Under the pieces are notes generated by a model. It did not search any database. It worked only from the letters and a program-made list of their open reading frames with translations, and was not told the origin of the DNA. This document shows positions 1 to 8,389 of a DNA stretch of 64,000 nt, in pieces. How positions within the stretch are numbered: position 1 is the stretch's first letter; each line of letters opens with the position of its first letter. The translations under genes were made by a program, and so were the position numbers. The stretch is from Frigoribacterium sp. JB110. Lineage in GTDB: Bacteria > Actinomycetota > Actinomycetes > Actinomycetales > Microbacteriaceae. Location: the NCBI RefSeq assembly GCF_900163665.1, contig NZ_FUIA01000019.1:524803-588802 (forward strand). Reading direction: 5' to 3'.

Positions 1-821
1 GCGTCGGTCGCCAGCGGCGTGACCGTGCCCGTCTCCAGGTGCCCCGACACCTCGCGCTGGGCCTCGAGCACCTCGGTGAGCGCGGCGGTGGAGGATGCAC
101 CCTTCTCCGTCTTCGCACGGATGCGCTGCACGGCAGAGCTGTCGCCGTAGCCGCCCGATACTTCGTCGCGCAGCAGTCGACCGTCCGCCAGCTCGATCAC
201 GCGGCGACGCATCCGGTCGACGATCGCGGCCTCGTGCGTCGCCATGATGACGGTCGTTCCGCCGTCGTTGATCTGCGCGAGCAGGTCCATGATGTCGGCC
301 GACGTCTTCGGGTCGAGGTTGCCGGTCGGCTCGTCCGCCAGCAGGACCTGCGGACGGTTCACCAGTGCGCGGGCGATCGCGATGCGCTGCTGCTCACCGC
401 CCGACAGCTCATGCGGCATGCGCTTGGCCATGTCCTTCAGCCCGACGCGATCCAGCGCCTCAGGCACTGCCTGCTTAATCATGGCCCGAGATGCACCGAT
501 CACCTGCAGCGCGAAGGCGACGTTCTGGAACACGTTCTTCGACGGCAGCAGCCGGAAGTCCTGGAACACGGACCCGATGTGACGCCGGAAGAACGGCGTG
601 CGTCGGTTCGACAGTGTCTTGGTGTCGCGGCCCAGGGCGAGGACCTTGCCCTGGGAGGGCACGTCCTCTCGAAGGATGAGCCGCAGGCACGACGACTTGC
701 CGGACCCGGAGGGACCGACCAGGAAGACGAACTCGCCGCGATCGACGTCGAAGGTGACATCGTCGAGTGCGGGCGCCGCCGTTCCGCGATAGCGCTTGGT
801 GACGTTTTCGAACCGGATCAT
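1..821 (-). CDS. ftsE: Cell division ATP-binding protein FtsE (3' end outside window)
   Basis: ATPase of the FtsEX complex, which couples ATP hydrolysis at the divisome to activation of peptidoglycan hydrolases. 273 codons are visible and the frame is still open at base 1. Walker A GPSGSGKS lies at about residues 36-43, the ABC signature LSGGEQQ at about 137, and a Walker B ending in ADEP follows. FtsE proteins are usually about 230 residues, so this one carries a C-terminal extension rich in Glu, Ser and Thr that runs off the window. The ATG at 819-821 begins [11 protein letters not shown], the normal FtsE start. ftsX would be expected further left, outside the window. In many actinobacteria prfB lies directly upstream; here a sugar transporter does. 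Confidence 0.93.
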   Translation of the reverse strand, partial: MIRFENVTKRYRGTAAPALDDVTFDVDRGEFVFLVGPSGSGKSSCLRLILREDVPSQGKVLALGRDTKTLSNRRTPFFRRHIGSVFQDFRLLPSKNVFQNVAFALQVIGASRAMIKQAVPEALDRVGLKDMAKRMPHELSGGEQQRIAIARALVNRPQVLLADEPTGNLDPKTSADIMDLLAQINDGGTTVIMATHEAAIVDRMRRRVIELADGRLLRDEVSGGYGDSSAVQRIRAKTEKGASSTAALTEVLEAQREVSGHLETGTVTPLATD

Positions 822-1000
822 GGCGTACCCAGGCTAAGCGGCAGGGATCCGCCGCCCGCCTGCGACACACCAGCCCGACCTGCGATATCGCTGGCAATCA
901 CATCCACCGCACAGGAGCACGAACGCACCGAGCGCGCCCTGACCGACGAGAACTCCGCCAGACGCGGGCTCGGCACTTCTCGCCTCCGGCGCTCCGTTCG

Positions 1001-2413
1001 CTACCCCTCCATCGACTCCAGTTCTCTGCCCTTCGTCTCGCGCACCTTGAACACGACGAACACCAGCGAGAGAGCGCTGAATGCGGCGTACACCCCGTAC
1101 GCAAGAGTGAGGGAGATGCCGCTGAGCCACGGGAACGTGGTCGAGATGGCGAAGTTCGCGAGCCATTGGGCGGCCGCTGCGACGGCGAGGGCGCTGGCGC
1201 GGAAGCGGTTCGGGAACATCTCACCGAGCAGCACCCACACGATCGGACCCCATGTGGCCCCGAATCCGACGACGAACAGGTTCGCGGCGACGAGCGCGAT
1301 GATGGACCACGGCGCCTCGAGGCTGGCGGAGACGGAGCCGTCGTCCGCTGTGACGAGCTGCGCGAAGGAGAACGCGACGGCCATCGTGCCCAGTGCGATC
1401 GTCATCAGGATCGAACCGGCCACGAGCAGCGCCTTGCGGCCGACCTTGTCGACGAGCAGGATCGCGACGATCGTGACGACGATGTTCGTGACCGACGAGA
1501 TCACGCTGGTGAGCAGGGCGCTGTCCTCGCTGAAGCCGACCGAGCGCCACAGCGTCGTGGAGTAGTAGAAGATCACGTTGATTCCGACGAACTGCTGGAA
1601 CACGCTCAGCAGGATGCCGACCCAGACGATCGGCTTCAGGCCGAAAGCGCGCCCGGCGAGATCGCGCAGCGATTCCTTCGTCTCGTCGTGCAGCGAGTCG
1701 CGGATCTGCTGGATCTTGAGGTTCACATCCGGCTCGCCGCTGAAGTCGTAGAGCACCTGCGATGCGCGATCGACGTCGCCCTTGCGCACGAGGTAACGCG
1801 GCGACTCCGGCAGGCGCAGCGACATCGCGCCGTACACGACGGCGGGGATCGCTTCGACCATGAACATCCAGCGCCAGGTCTCGATGCCGAACCAGAACGT
1901 CTCGGCCGCGCCGCCGGAGGTGGCTACGAGGATCGCGTTGGTCAGCAGCGCGGCGAAGATGCCGCTCACGATGGCGAGCTGCTGAAGCGAGCCGAGCCGG
2001 CCGCGCACTCGAGCAGGCGACACCTCCGCGATGTAGGCGGGGGCGATGACCGAGGCCGCCCCGACCCCGAGCCCGCCGACGGCGCGCCAGGCCATGAGAT
2101 CGCCGACGCCGAAGGCGAAGCCGGAACCGATCGCCGAGATGAAGAACAGGATGGCGGCCACGAGCATGACGGGGACGCGCCCGAATCGGTTGGCGAGGCT
2201 GCCTGCGAACCATGCGCCAAGCGCGCAGCCGAGCAGCGCGATCGACACGGCGAATCCCTGCAGGCCTGCGCCGAGGGCGAAGTCGGCGGAGAGGGCATCC
2301 ACGGCGCCGTTGATCACCGAGGTGTCGTAGCCGAAGAGGAAGCCGCCGAGGGCCGCCGCGATGGAGATGCCGATGACGCGGCCGCTGATGCGCGGCACCT
2401 GTGCGCTTGTCAT
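1001..2413 (-). CDS. MFS sugar porter family transporter
   Basis: 470-residue, 12-helix secondary transporter of the sugar porter family (XylE/GLUT-like), probably a sugar:proton symporter in the cytoplasmic membrane. Family marks are visible: GGFLFGYDTSVINGA in helix 1, NRFGRVP after helix 2, PESPRYL before the central loop, QQFVGINVIFYY in helix 7, DKVGRKAL between helices 8 and 9, and RETKGRELE at the C-terminus. The length is normal. The substrate cannot be read from sequence. It stands alone on the minus strand, with 179 bp to the ftsE start downstream and 167 bp to the divergent LOG-like gene. Confidence 0.92.
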   Translation of the reverse strand: MTSAQVPRISGRVIGISIAAALGGFLFGYDTSVINGAVDALSADFALGAGLQGFAVSIALLGCALGAWFAGSLANRFGRVPVMLVAAILFFISAIGSGFAFGVGDLMAWRAVGGLGVGAASVIAPAYIAEVSPARVRGRLGSLQQLAIVSGIFAALLTNAILVATSGGAAETFWFGIETWRWMFMVEAIPAVVYGAMSLRLPESPRYLVRKGDVDRASQVLYDFSGEPDVNLKIQQIRDSLHDETKESLRDLAGRAFGLKPIVWVGILLSVFQQFVGINVIFYYSTTLWRSVGFSEDSALLTSVISSVTNIVVTIVAILLVDKVGRKALLVAGSILMTIALGTMAVAFSFAQLVTADDGSVSASLEAPWSIIALVAANLFVVGFGATWGPIVWVLLGEMFPNRFRASALAVAAAAQWLANFAISTTFPWLSGISLTLAYGVYAAFSALSLVFVVFKVRETKGRELESMEG

Positions 2414-2580
2414 GATTCGTCCGATCTTGTGGATCGCCCGCCGCCCGGATGGTGTGGGGACTGAAGGGGTCGCGACGCGCTCCGCGCCCGGCCGCCCAAT
2501 ACCCTACTCCTTACCAGCTCCCCGGCTTCCGAGACCAGGGCGACCGGTCTGAGACGCCGTTCCGATGCGAAGATGAGGTC

Positions 2581-3675
2581 GTGAAGCACACACGCGGACG
2601 CGTCGTGACGGTCACCTCCGTCGAGGAGCTCGACGCACGTCTCGCCGACACATCGACCAGGCTCACCGGATGGCGCATCGTCGGCGTCGACCTGCGGGAG
2701 CGCTCCGGTCGACTGCGTGAGCGCGACACGTCGCGCACGACTTTCGCCGGGTGCGTCTTCGCGCCGGACGACGCAGCCCTGCACGCCGCGCGCGGCGCGC
2801 TCGTGCTGCCAGATGTGTCGACGACACCCGTCGACATCCGGCGGCAGAGCCTCTACACCGCAGCGGAGCTGTTCGACGCTCACCACTACGAGGATTCGGT
2901 CGATGCTCGCGCCTATTCGTGGCAGAACCGGCGCAGGGAACCGGATGATCTGCTCGCCAGGGCGCTGCACGACGAGGCGATCGACAGCGCGCTGTCCGAC
3001 TGGACTGCCGAACGCCGGATCGCCGGTGTGATGGGCGGGCATTCGCTCGCCAGAGGAGACGCCGGCTACGCGGAAGCGGCCGGCCTCGGGCGTCTGCTCG
3101 CAACAGGTCAGAGGGACGGCGGGATCACCGTCGCCACGGGCGGCGGGCCCGGCGCGATGGAGGCGGCCAACCTCGGCGCGCGCCTTGCGCGCCATCCGGA
3201 ATCCGCGCTGGACGACGCACTTCGCGAGCTCGCGCGGGTGCCTTCCTTCCACCCGTCGGTCGATGCGTGGCTCGAACCGGCCCTTGAGATCGTGGCGACG
3301 CTCCCGGATCCGGTCGATTCGCTCGGAATCCCGACCTGGCACTACGGGCACGAACCGCCCAGCCCCTTCCCCACCGCGATCGCCAAGTACTTCCGCAATG
3401 CCCTGCGCGAGTCGATCCTGCTGGAGATCGCAGACGCCGGCATCGTGTTCCTTCCCGGTGCAGCTGGCACCGTGCAGGAGATCTTCCAGGATGCCTGCGA
3501 GAACTACTACGCCACGGACGACGCCATCGCCCCGATGGTGCTCGTCGGTCGGGAGTACTGGACGCAGACTCTGCCCGCGTGGCCGTTGCTGCGCGCGCTC
3601 GCCCGCGGCCGGGCGATGGAGCCGCACGTGCACCTGGTCGACACCGTGGGTGAGGCGGCGGCGCTGCTCACGTAG
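2581..3675 (+). CDS. LOG-family (lysine decarboxylase-like fold) nucleotide-binding protein
   Basis: 364-residue Rossmann-fold protein related to the LOG/MoCo-carrier family. Two phosphate-binding loops are visible: GGGPGAMEA near the middle, and PGAAGTVQEI where classical LOG proteins have PGGxGTxxE. Classical LOG enzymes are phosphoribohydrolases that release free cytokinin bases or act on nucleoside monophosphates. The Gly-to-Ala change and the long N-terminal region place this in the longer, uncharacterised actinobacterial branch, so the substrate is unknown. The reading frame extends upstream to an ATG at 2449, but the preferred start is GTG 2581 because the upstream 44 codons look non-coding. 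Intergenic spacing suggests a monocistronic gene. Confidence 0.75.
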   Translation: MKHTRGRVVTVTSVEELDARLADTSTRLTGWRIVGVDLRERSGRLRERDTSRTTFAGCVFAPDDAALHAARGALVLPDVSTTPVDIRRQSLYTAAELFDAHHYEDSVDARAYSWQNRRREPDDLLARALHDEAIDSALSDWTAERRIAGVMGGHSLARGDAGYAEAAGLGRLLATGQRDGGITVATGGGPGAMEAANLGARLARHPESALDDALRELARVPSFHPSVDAWLEPALEIVATLPDPVDSLGIPTWHYGHEPPSPFPTAIAKYFRNALRESILLEIADAGIVFLPGAAGTVQEIFQDACENYYATDDAIAPMVLVGREYWTQTLPAWPLLRALARGRAMEPHVHLVDTVGEAAALLT

Positions 3676-3784
3676 GCGGGAGCCGTGCTCCGGGCGACAC
3701 CGGACGAGCCGCACTGATGGTCACGGCGCAGGTCGTGCGATCGCGGCGACGTGCCCGAGCTGAGCACACGCGTAGCCTGGGCGC

Positions 3785-4390
3785 ATGGGACGCATCCGCC
3801 GCGCGAGCGCGCACGACGCGCCGGGGGTGTACCGAGTCTGCTTGCAGACCGGCGCAGCCGGCGGTGACGCCACCGACGACCACGCGAACCCCGATCTGCT
3901 GGGCCATGCCTACGCTGGGGCGTACCTGGCGGGAGAGCCGGAGTTCGCCTTGGTCGCCGTGGACGAGCACGGCGTCGGCGGATACGCGGTCGGCGCACCG
4001 GACACGCGCGCCTTCGAAACGTGGATGGAGCAGCACTGGTGGCCGGTGCTGCGCGAGCAGTATCCGCTGACACCCGAGATGGAGAGCGCGGACACCCCGG
4101 ATACCCGGCTGATCCGGCGCTTTCATCGACCTCCGGCGGCAGCGGATGAGCTCCTCGCGCGGTTCCCTGCGCACCTGCACATCAACCTGCTGGAGCGCAG
4201 CCGCGGCGGCGGCATGGGTCGCGCGCTCATCGAGGCGCTGACCGGCGCCCTGCGACGACACGGCTGCGCGGGCGTGCACCTCGGCGTCGCTCCCGAGAAC
4301 GAGAACGCGATCGGCTTCTACCGGCGGCTGGGCTTCGAGACGCTCGCGTCGCGGCCGGACGAGCTGGTGCTGGGCATGCGGTTCGAGTGA
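3785..4390 (+). CDS. GNAT family N-acetyltransferase
   Basis: 201-residue acetyl-CoA-dependent acyltransferase. The acetyl-CoA pyrophosphate loop is RSRGGGMGRALIEAL (about residues 138-152), followed by the GNAT motif B region HLGVAPENENAIGFYRRLGF typical of the fold. The middle contains an insertion rich in aromatic residues (WMEQHWWPVL), as in the GNAT subset that resembles the acetyltransferase-like domain of O-GlcNAcase. The acceptor substrate is unknown. It lies 109 bp after the LOG-like gene on the same strand and converges with the response-regulator gene, leaving only 46 bp between the stops. Confidence 0.85.
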   Translation: MGRIRRASAHDAPGVYRVCLQTGAAGGDATDDHANPDLLGHAYAGAYLAGEPEFALVAVDEHGVGGYAVGAPDTRAFETWMEQHWWPVLREQYPLTPEMESADTPDTRLIRRFHRPPAAADELLARFPAHLHINLLERSRGGGMGRALIEALTGALRRHGCAGVHLGVAPENENAIGFYRRLGFETLASRPDELVLGMRFE

Positions 4391-4436
4391 GCCGGCGCGG
4401 ACTCAGCTCCCGCCCGTTGGCGAGAATCGATGCTTG

Positions 4437-5090
4437 CTACCGCACCCCGGCGTCGTGGACGCGACGGGCGAGCTGCACCCGGTTCTCGGCGGCGAACTTC
4501 GTGAACAGATGGCCGATGTGGGTCTTGACTGTGGCGACGCCGATGAAGAGTTCTGCAGCGATCTCAGCATTCGACAGGCCACGTGCGACGGCTGCCGCCA
4601 CCTCGTGTTCGCGTTCGGTCAGCGACGCCACGACCTCACGGGAGCCCGCGGACGGCGCATGAGTGCTCGTCGCGGCAGCGATGAGCCGATTCGTCACGCT
4701 CGGGGAGAGCATCGGCTCGCCGCGCGCGACGCGTCGCACGGCATCGATGAGATCGGCGGGCGGAGTGTCTTTGAGCAGGAACCCGGCAGCGCCGTCGCGC
4801 AGCGCGGTCAGCACCATGTCGTCCGTGTCGAATGTCGTCAGCACGATCACGCGCGTCGCGGACCCACTCGCCGCGATCTCCCGCACCGCGGCGAGGCCGT
4901 CCATCACCGGCATCCGGATATCCATCAGCGCGACGTGCGGTCGCTCGCGTGCGATGAGGTCAGCGCCCTCGCGCCCGTTCGCAGCCTCCGCGACGACGTC
5001 GATGCCTGAGCCGCCGCCGAGAATCATCGTCAGTCCTGCCCGCACCAGCGGGTCGTCATCGACGAGCACGATTCTGATCGTCTCACTCAT
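4437..5090 (-). CDS. NarL/LuxR-type response regulator
   Basis: 217-residue DNA-binding response regulator. The receiver domain (about 1-125) shows the acidic pocket DDD at 11-13, phosphoacceptor D57 in ALMDIRMP, T85/T86 and K108 in LLKDTP. The LuxR/NarL helix-turn-helix is at about 156-212 (LTEREHEVA, NAEIAAELFI, VATVKTHI). The start is the ATG at 5088-5090 (MSETIRIVL), which overlaps the stop of the upstream histidine kinase by 8 bp, so the two are translationally coupled. By position the likely target is the divergent ABC exporter at 6562-8036, the usual arrangement for this class of system. Confidence 0.93.
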   Translation of the reverse strand: MSETIRIVLVDDDPLVRAGLTMILGGGSGIDVVAEAANGREGADLIARERPHVALMDIRMPVMDGLAAVREIAASGSATRVIVLTTFDTDDMVLTALRDGAAGFLLKDTPPADLIDAVRRVARGEPMLSPSVTNRLIAAATSTHAPSAGSREVVASLTEREHEVAAAVARGLSNAEIAAELFIGVATVKTHIGHLFTKFAAENRVQLARRVHDAGVR

Positions 5091-6435
5091 CCGGGTTGTC
5101 CTCCCAAGGCAACCATGCGCGCACAGCGAATCCGTTCTTTCCGTTCGGACCGTAGTCGATCGTCCCTCCTGCAAGGTCGACCCGCTCGCGGAGGCCCGCG
5201 AGCCCCATGCCCGTGCCCTCCCCGACCACAGCGTGCGCGGCGGGGCCCGGGGAACCGTTCGTCACCTCGATCGCGAGCAGTCCACCCGGATGCCCGTCGA
5301 GGCGCACTCGGATCGATGCACCGGGCGCGTGCTTGCGTGCGTTCGTCATCGCCTCCTGCACGACGCGGAACGCGGTGCGTGAGACGAGCTCCGGCGGCTG
5401 CGCTGGGTCATGCGGAGCGGAGCGAACAGGTGACGCGTCACCCGATCCGGATGCGCTCGCCGTGAGGCTCGCACTGTCGGCATCGCCGCGAGCCGCAACC
5501 GCTCGTCCGACCGCAACCGGCACGTCCGTCAGAAGCGACCCTTCGACATCGATCACCGCTCCGGCCGCACGCGCGTCCACGAACAGCGCTGGCAGTGCGG
5601 CGAGCGTCGGCTGCGGCGGCTCGATCCTCCCGTCCGACGCTTTCAGCACCCCGAGCACCTGCCGCAGTTCTGCCATGGCTCGCCGAGCGTTGTCCTGCAC
5701 GAGCGCTGCCGTGCGGTGCGTCTCCTCGCGTGTGAGGTCCTCGCGGTATGTCAGCGCCCCGGCGTGCATCGCGACCAGCGAGATCCGATGCGCAAGCAGG
5801 TCGTGCATCTCGCGGGCGATGCGCGTGCGCTCACCCGCCTGGGCCGCCTGCACCTGCAGTTCTCCCTCACGTTCAGCCTCGATCGCACGGTCGTGCAGGG
5901 ACGACAGCAGCGCACGGCGGGCACCGATGTAGAGACCGAAGCTCGCCGGAACGAGGAAGGAGACGGCGAGCACCGGGATCAGGATCCACCACTCGAGCCG
6001 TCCGATGAGTTCGCCAGGAATCAGCTGCTCATAAGCCCACACGCCGCTTGTCATCGCAACGCCGTTCGCGACGATCGGCAGCCAGCGCCGGTGTGTTGCA
6101 TTGGAGACGGCCGCGAGCTGCGCCGGCCCCGCCTGAGTCATCGTCGACACCGCTCCCATGAGCGACGTCACGATCGCGATCGTCGCGGGCGCGCGACGGC
6201 GCAGAGGGAGGAGGCACGTAGCGATCACGAACACCGCCGCGTCGACCATCGCCAGGCCGAAGAACGCGGATCCGGAAGCCCGCCCCGCCTCGACTTCCAG
6301 AGCGACGTAGCCGTAGAACAGGATCCACGCGAGGATCCCTGATGTGATGACCACCAGGTACCGCCACACGCGCGACCATGCGCGCAGGCGCGCGCCGGTC
6401 GCGTACTCGATCCGCGGGTGTGCTGTCGTCACCAT
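5083..6435 (-). CDS. Sensor histidine kinase (HisKA_3 / NarX-DesK type)
   Basis: 450-residue membrane sensor kinase. Several hydrophobic segments fill residues 25-172, without a large extracytoplasmic domain. They are followed by a dimerisation/phosphoacceptor helix with H211 in REMHDLLAHRISL, and a HATPase_c domain with N-box EAMTNARKHA and G-box GTGMGLAGLRERV. A low-complexity Ala/Ser/Asp insertion at about residues 310-340 separates the two parts of the kinase core. Sensors of this kind linked to ABC-2 exporters often answer membrane stress or antimicrobial compounds; the stimulus here is unknown. It is transcribed with the response regulator and divergently from the ABC genes, across 126 bp that must hold both promoters. 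Confidence 0.93.
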   Translation of the reverse strand: MVTTAHPRIEYATGARLRAWSRVWRYLVVITSGILAWILFYGYVALEVEAGRASGSAFFGLAMVDAAVFVIATCLLPLRRRAPATIAIVTSLMGAVSTMTQAGPAQLAAVSNATHRRWLPIVANGVAMTSGVWAYEQLIPGELIGRLEWWILIPVLAVSFLVPASFGLYIGARRALLSSLHDRAIEAEREGELQVQAAQAGERTRIAREMHDLLAHRISLVAMHAGALTYREDLTREETHRTAALVQDNARRAMAELRQVLGVLKASDGRIEPPQPTLAALPALFVDARAAGAVIDVEGSLLTDVPVAVGRAVAARGDADSASLTASASGSGDASPVRSAPHDPAQPPELVSRTAFRVVQEAMTNARKHAPGASIRVRLDGHPGGLLAIEVTNGSPGPAAHAVVGEGTGMGLAGLRERVDLAGGTIDYGPNGKNGFAVRAWLPWEDNPDE

Positions 6436-6561
6436 TCGACCCTACTGATGCCAGAGCCCCGTGCCCTCCCCCGCGCGGCTCGACGGGATCCGCCGAAGGG
6501 TGGAGTCGAAACAGCCGCCGGTGCGATGTGCGGCCCTGCCCCTGCGCGGGAGTGTGGAGGC

Positions 6562-7281
6562 ATGATCGAAGCGAAGGAACTGACCAAGAAGTACGGATCG
6601 ACCATCGCCGTGGACAGCGTGTCGTTCACGGCGAAGCCCTACCGCGTCACGGGCTTCCTCGGACCGAACGGTGCCGGAAAGTCGACGACGATGCGGATGC
6701 TCGTCGGGTTCGCGCGCCCTGACTCGGGCGAGGCGCGAATTCTGGGCGTACCGTTCACCGACGTGCCGAACCCTGGCCGCCACGTGGGCGTACTGCTCGA
6801 TGCGTCCGCCGTTCACAAGGGGCGCACGGGACGTGAGACGCTCACTCTCGCGGCGATGACGATGGGGCTCGGGCCGGAGGCGGTCGACCGTGCGCTCTCG
6901 CGCGTCGGGCTGACGAAGAAGGAAGCCGGCCGCCGCACCGGCGGTTACTCGCTCGGCATGCGGCAGCGGCTCGGAATCGCACAGGCGCTGCTCGCTGATC
7001 CGTCGGTGCTGATCCTCGACGAGCCCGCGAACGGTCTGGATCCGTCGGGGATCCGCTGGATGCGCGATCTGCTGCGCGAGTTCGCGAACGAGGGCGGCAC
7101 CGTTCTGCTCTCGTCGCACCAGCTCGCCGAGATCGACCAGATCGCAGATGACATCGTCATCATGGGCGGCGGTCGCGTGCTCGCCGAGGGGACGAAGACT
7201 TCCCTCACCGCCGACGGTTCCCTGGAGGATCTGTTCTTCGGCGCCACCGCACACCAGGATCGAGAGGGAGCAGCAGCATGA
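6562..7281 (+). CDS. ABC-2 type transporter ATP-binding protein
   Basis: 239-residue ATPase of an ABC exporter. Walker A GPNGAGKST lies at about 34-42, the signature is GYSLGMRQRLGIA (a Gly-Met variant common in DRR/BcrA-like proteins), and Walker B LILDEPANGLDP follows, with SSHQL as the H-loop. The start is ATG 6562, with a TGGAGG ribosome-binding site directly upstream. The open frame continues to 6418, but that part has no family similarity. Its stop overlaps the permease start by 4 bp (ATGA). Together they probably export a lipid, peptide or drug; divergence from the two-component system suggests inducible control. Confidence 0.93.
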   Translation: MIEAKELTKKYGSTIAVDSVSFTAKPYRVTGFLGPNGAGKSTTMRMLVGFARPDSGEARILGVPFTDVPNPGRHVGVLLDASAVHKGRTGRETLTLAAMTMGLGPEAVDRALSRVGLTKKEAGRRTGGYSLGMRQRLGIAQALLADPSVLILDEPANGLDPSGIRWMRDLLREFANEGGTVLLSSHQLAEIDQIADDIVIMGGGRVLAEGTKTSLTADGSLEDLFFGATAHQDREGAAA

Positions 7282-8036
7282 CTCCGGTATTGGAAGGCAG
7301 CAGGGTTCCGTTCGTCCGCCACGTGCGCGTCGAACTGCGCAAGCAGCTCGACACACGCGCGGGCCTGTGGATCCTGATCGCCATCGCCGTGATCACGATC
7401 GGCGCCGCCGTCCTGCCGCTGTGGATATTCGAATCCGAAGGGCTCACGTGGCGGGCGTTCCTCGACTTCTCATCGGGCGGATGGGGTCTGCTCCTGCCGT
7501 TCATCGGCGTGCTCGCCGCCACGAGTGAGTGGACGCAGCGCACAGGACTGTCGACGTTCGCGCTCGAGCCTCGGCGAACGCTTGTGAACGCCGCGAAGCT
7601 CGTCTCGTCTCTGCTGCTCGGCTTCGTGGTCGTGGCGGCGACCTTCGGGGCGGCCGCGATCGCAAACCTCATCGGGATCACAGCGTTCGACGGCAACGGA
7701 TCCTGGACCGTGGATGCCGGCTTCGTTCTCGGCCAGGCAGCCGCGATGGTGATCTATGTGGCGATGGGCGTGGGCTTCGGACTCCTGCTGCTCAGCACTC
7801 CGCTCGCCATCGTCGCGTTCATCGTGCTGCCGCTGGCTGTGGGCGTGCTCGCATTGATCCCCGCGCTCGCGGACGTGGTTCCGTGGGTGGACCTCTCGAG
7901 CGCGACCCTGCCGCTGCTCACCGGTTCCCTCAGCAGCAATGCGGAATGGGGACAGCTGGCGACGGTCGTCACCGTCTGGTGCCTCGTCCCGCTCGGGTTC
8001 GGGCTCGTGCGCACCGCGCGCCGCGAAGTCGCGTAG
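7278..8036 (+). CDS. ABC-2 type transporter permease
   Basis: 252-residue integral membrane protein, the membrane partner of the preceding ATPase. About six hydrophobic segments are visible: WILIAIAVITIGAAVLPLW, WGLLLPFIGVLAATSEW, LLGFVVVAATFGAAAIANLI, AAAMVIYVAMGVGFGLLLL, LAIVAFIVLPLAVGVLALI, and a C-terminal one ending before the final arginines. The motif TSEWTQRTGLSTFALEP is characteristic of ABC-2 permeases of the BcrB/NatB kind. The start codon overlaps the ATPase stop, so translation is coupled. A long hairpin follows immediately. Confidence 0.88.
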   Translation: MTPVLEGSRVPFVRHVRVELRKQLDTRAGLWILIAIAVITIGAAVLPLWIFESEGLTWRAFLDFSSGGWGLLLPFIGVLAATSEWTQRTGLSTFALEPRRTLVNAAKLVSSLLLGFVVVAATFGAAAIANLIGITAFDGNGSWTVDAGFVLGQAAAMVIYVAMGVGFGLLLLSTPLAIVAFIVLPLAVGVLALIPALADVVPWVDLSSATLPLLTGSLSSNAEWGQLATVVTVWCLVPLGFGLVRTARREVA

Positions 8037-8040
8037 CCCA

Positions 8041-8081
8041 TGAGACGCGGGCCGTCGTCTGCGGCGACGGCCCGCGTCTCA
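8041..8081. terminator. Hairpin after the ABC exporter operon
   Basis: A near-perfect inverted repeat with arms of about 17 bp (TGAGACGCGGGCCGTCG and its complement) around a short loop starts a few bases after the permease stop. It has no clear T-run, as is common in high-GC genomes. The rest of the 353-bp gap up to 8389 shows no gene with support. Confidence 0.6.
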
Positions 8082-8389
8082 TCTGATCTCCTTCGAGCCG
8101 ATCCCTCCAACTGCGACAAGAGGACGTATCCGTGGTTCCTCACGCGCAATGAGCTCAACCACCACAGACCCGGCCGCTGATGTGCGCAGAGTCCATCGCG
8201 GTGCCAGTGCGATGCGGTCGAGATGCACAGTCCCGTAGCGATCGAGGGCGACGTCAGATGCCTCGGCGTCGGCAGGACCGCGGCGACACGCTGGCGCCGG
8301 ACACGTCCGTGTTGGCTCGCCGGTGCATCGTCGCCGACAGCAGTCAGTTCCATCGGTTGCGAATCGTCTCGCGCAGCGTCCCGCCTGGG

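Noticed and set aside
2449..2580. Upstream ATG start for the LOG-like protein
   Set aside because: The first 44 codons look non-coding and overlap the promoter region of the MFS gene; GTG 2581 gives a cleaner N-terminus.
8082..8389. Gene in the gap before the DUF222 gene
   Set aside because: Open frames there have no motif, no ribosome-binding site and overlap the HNH gene in other frames.
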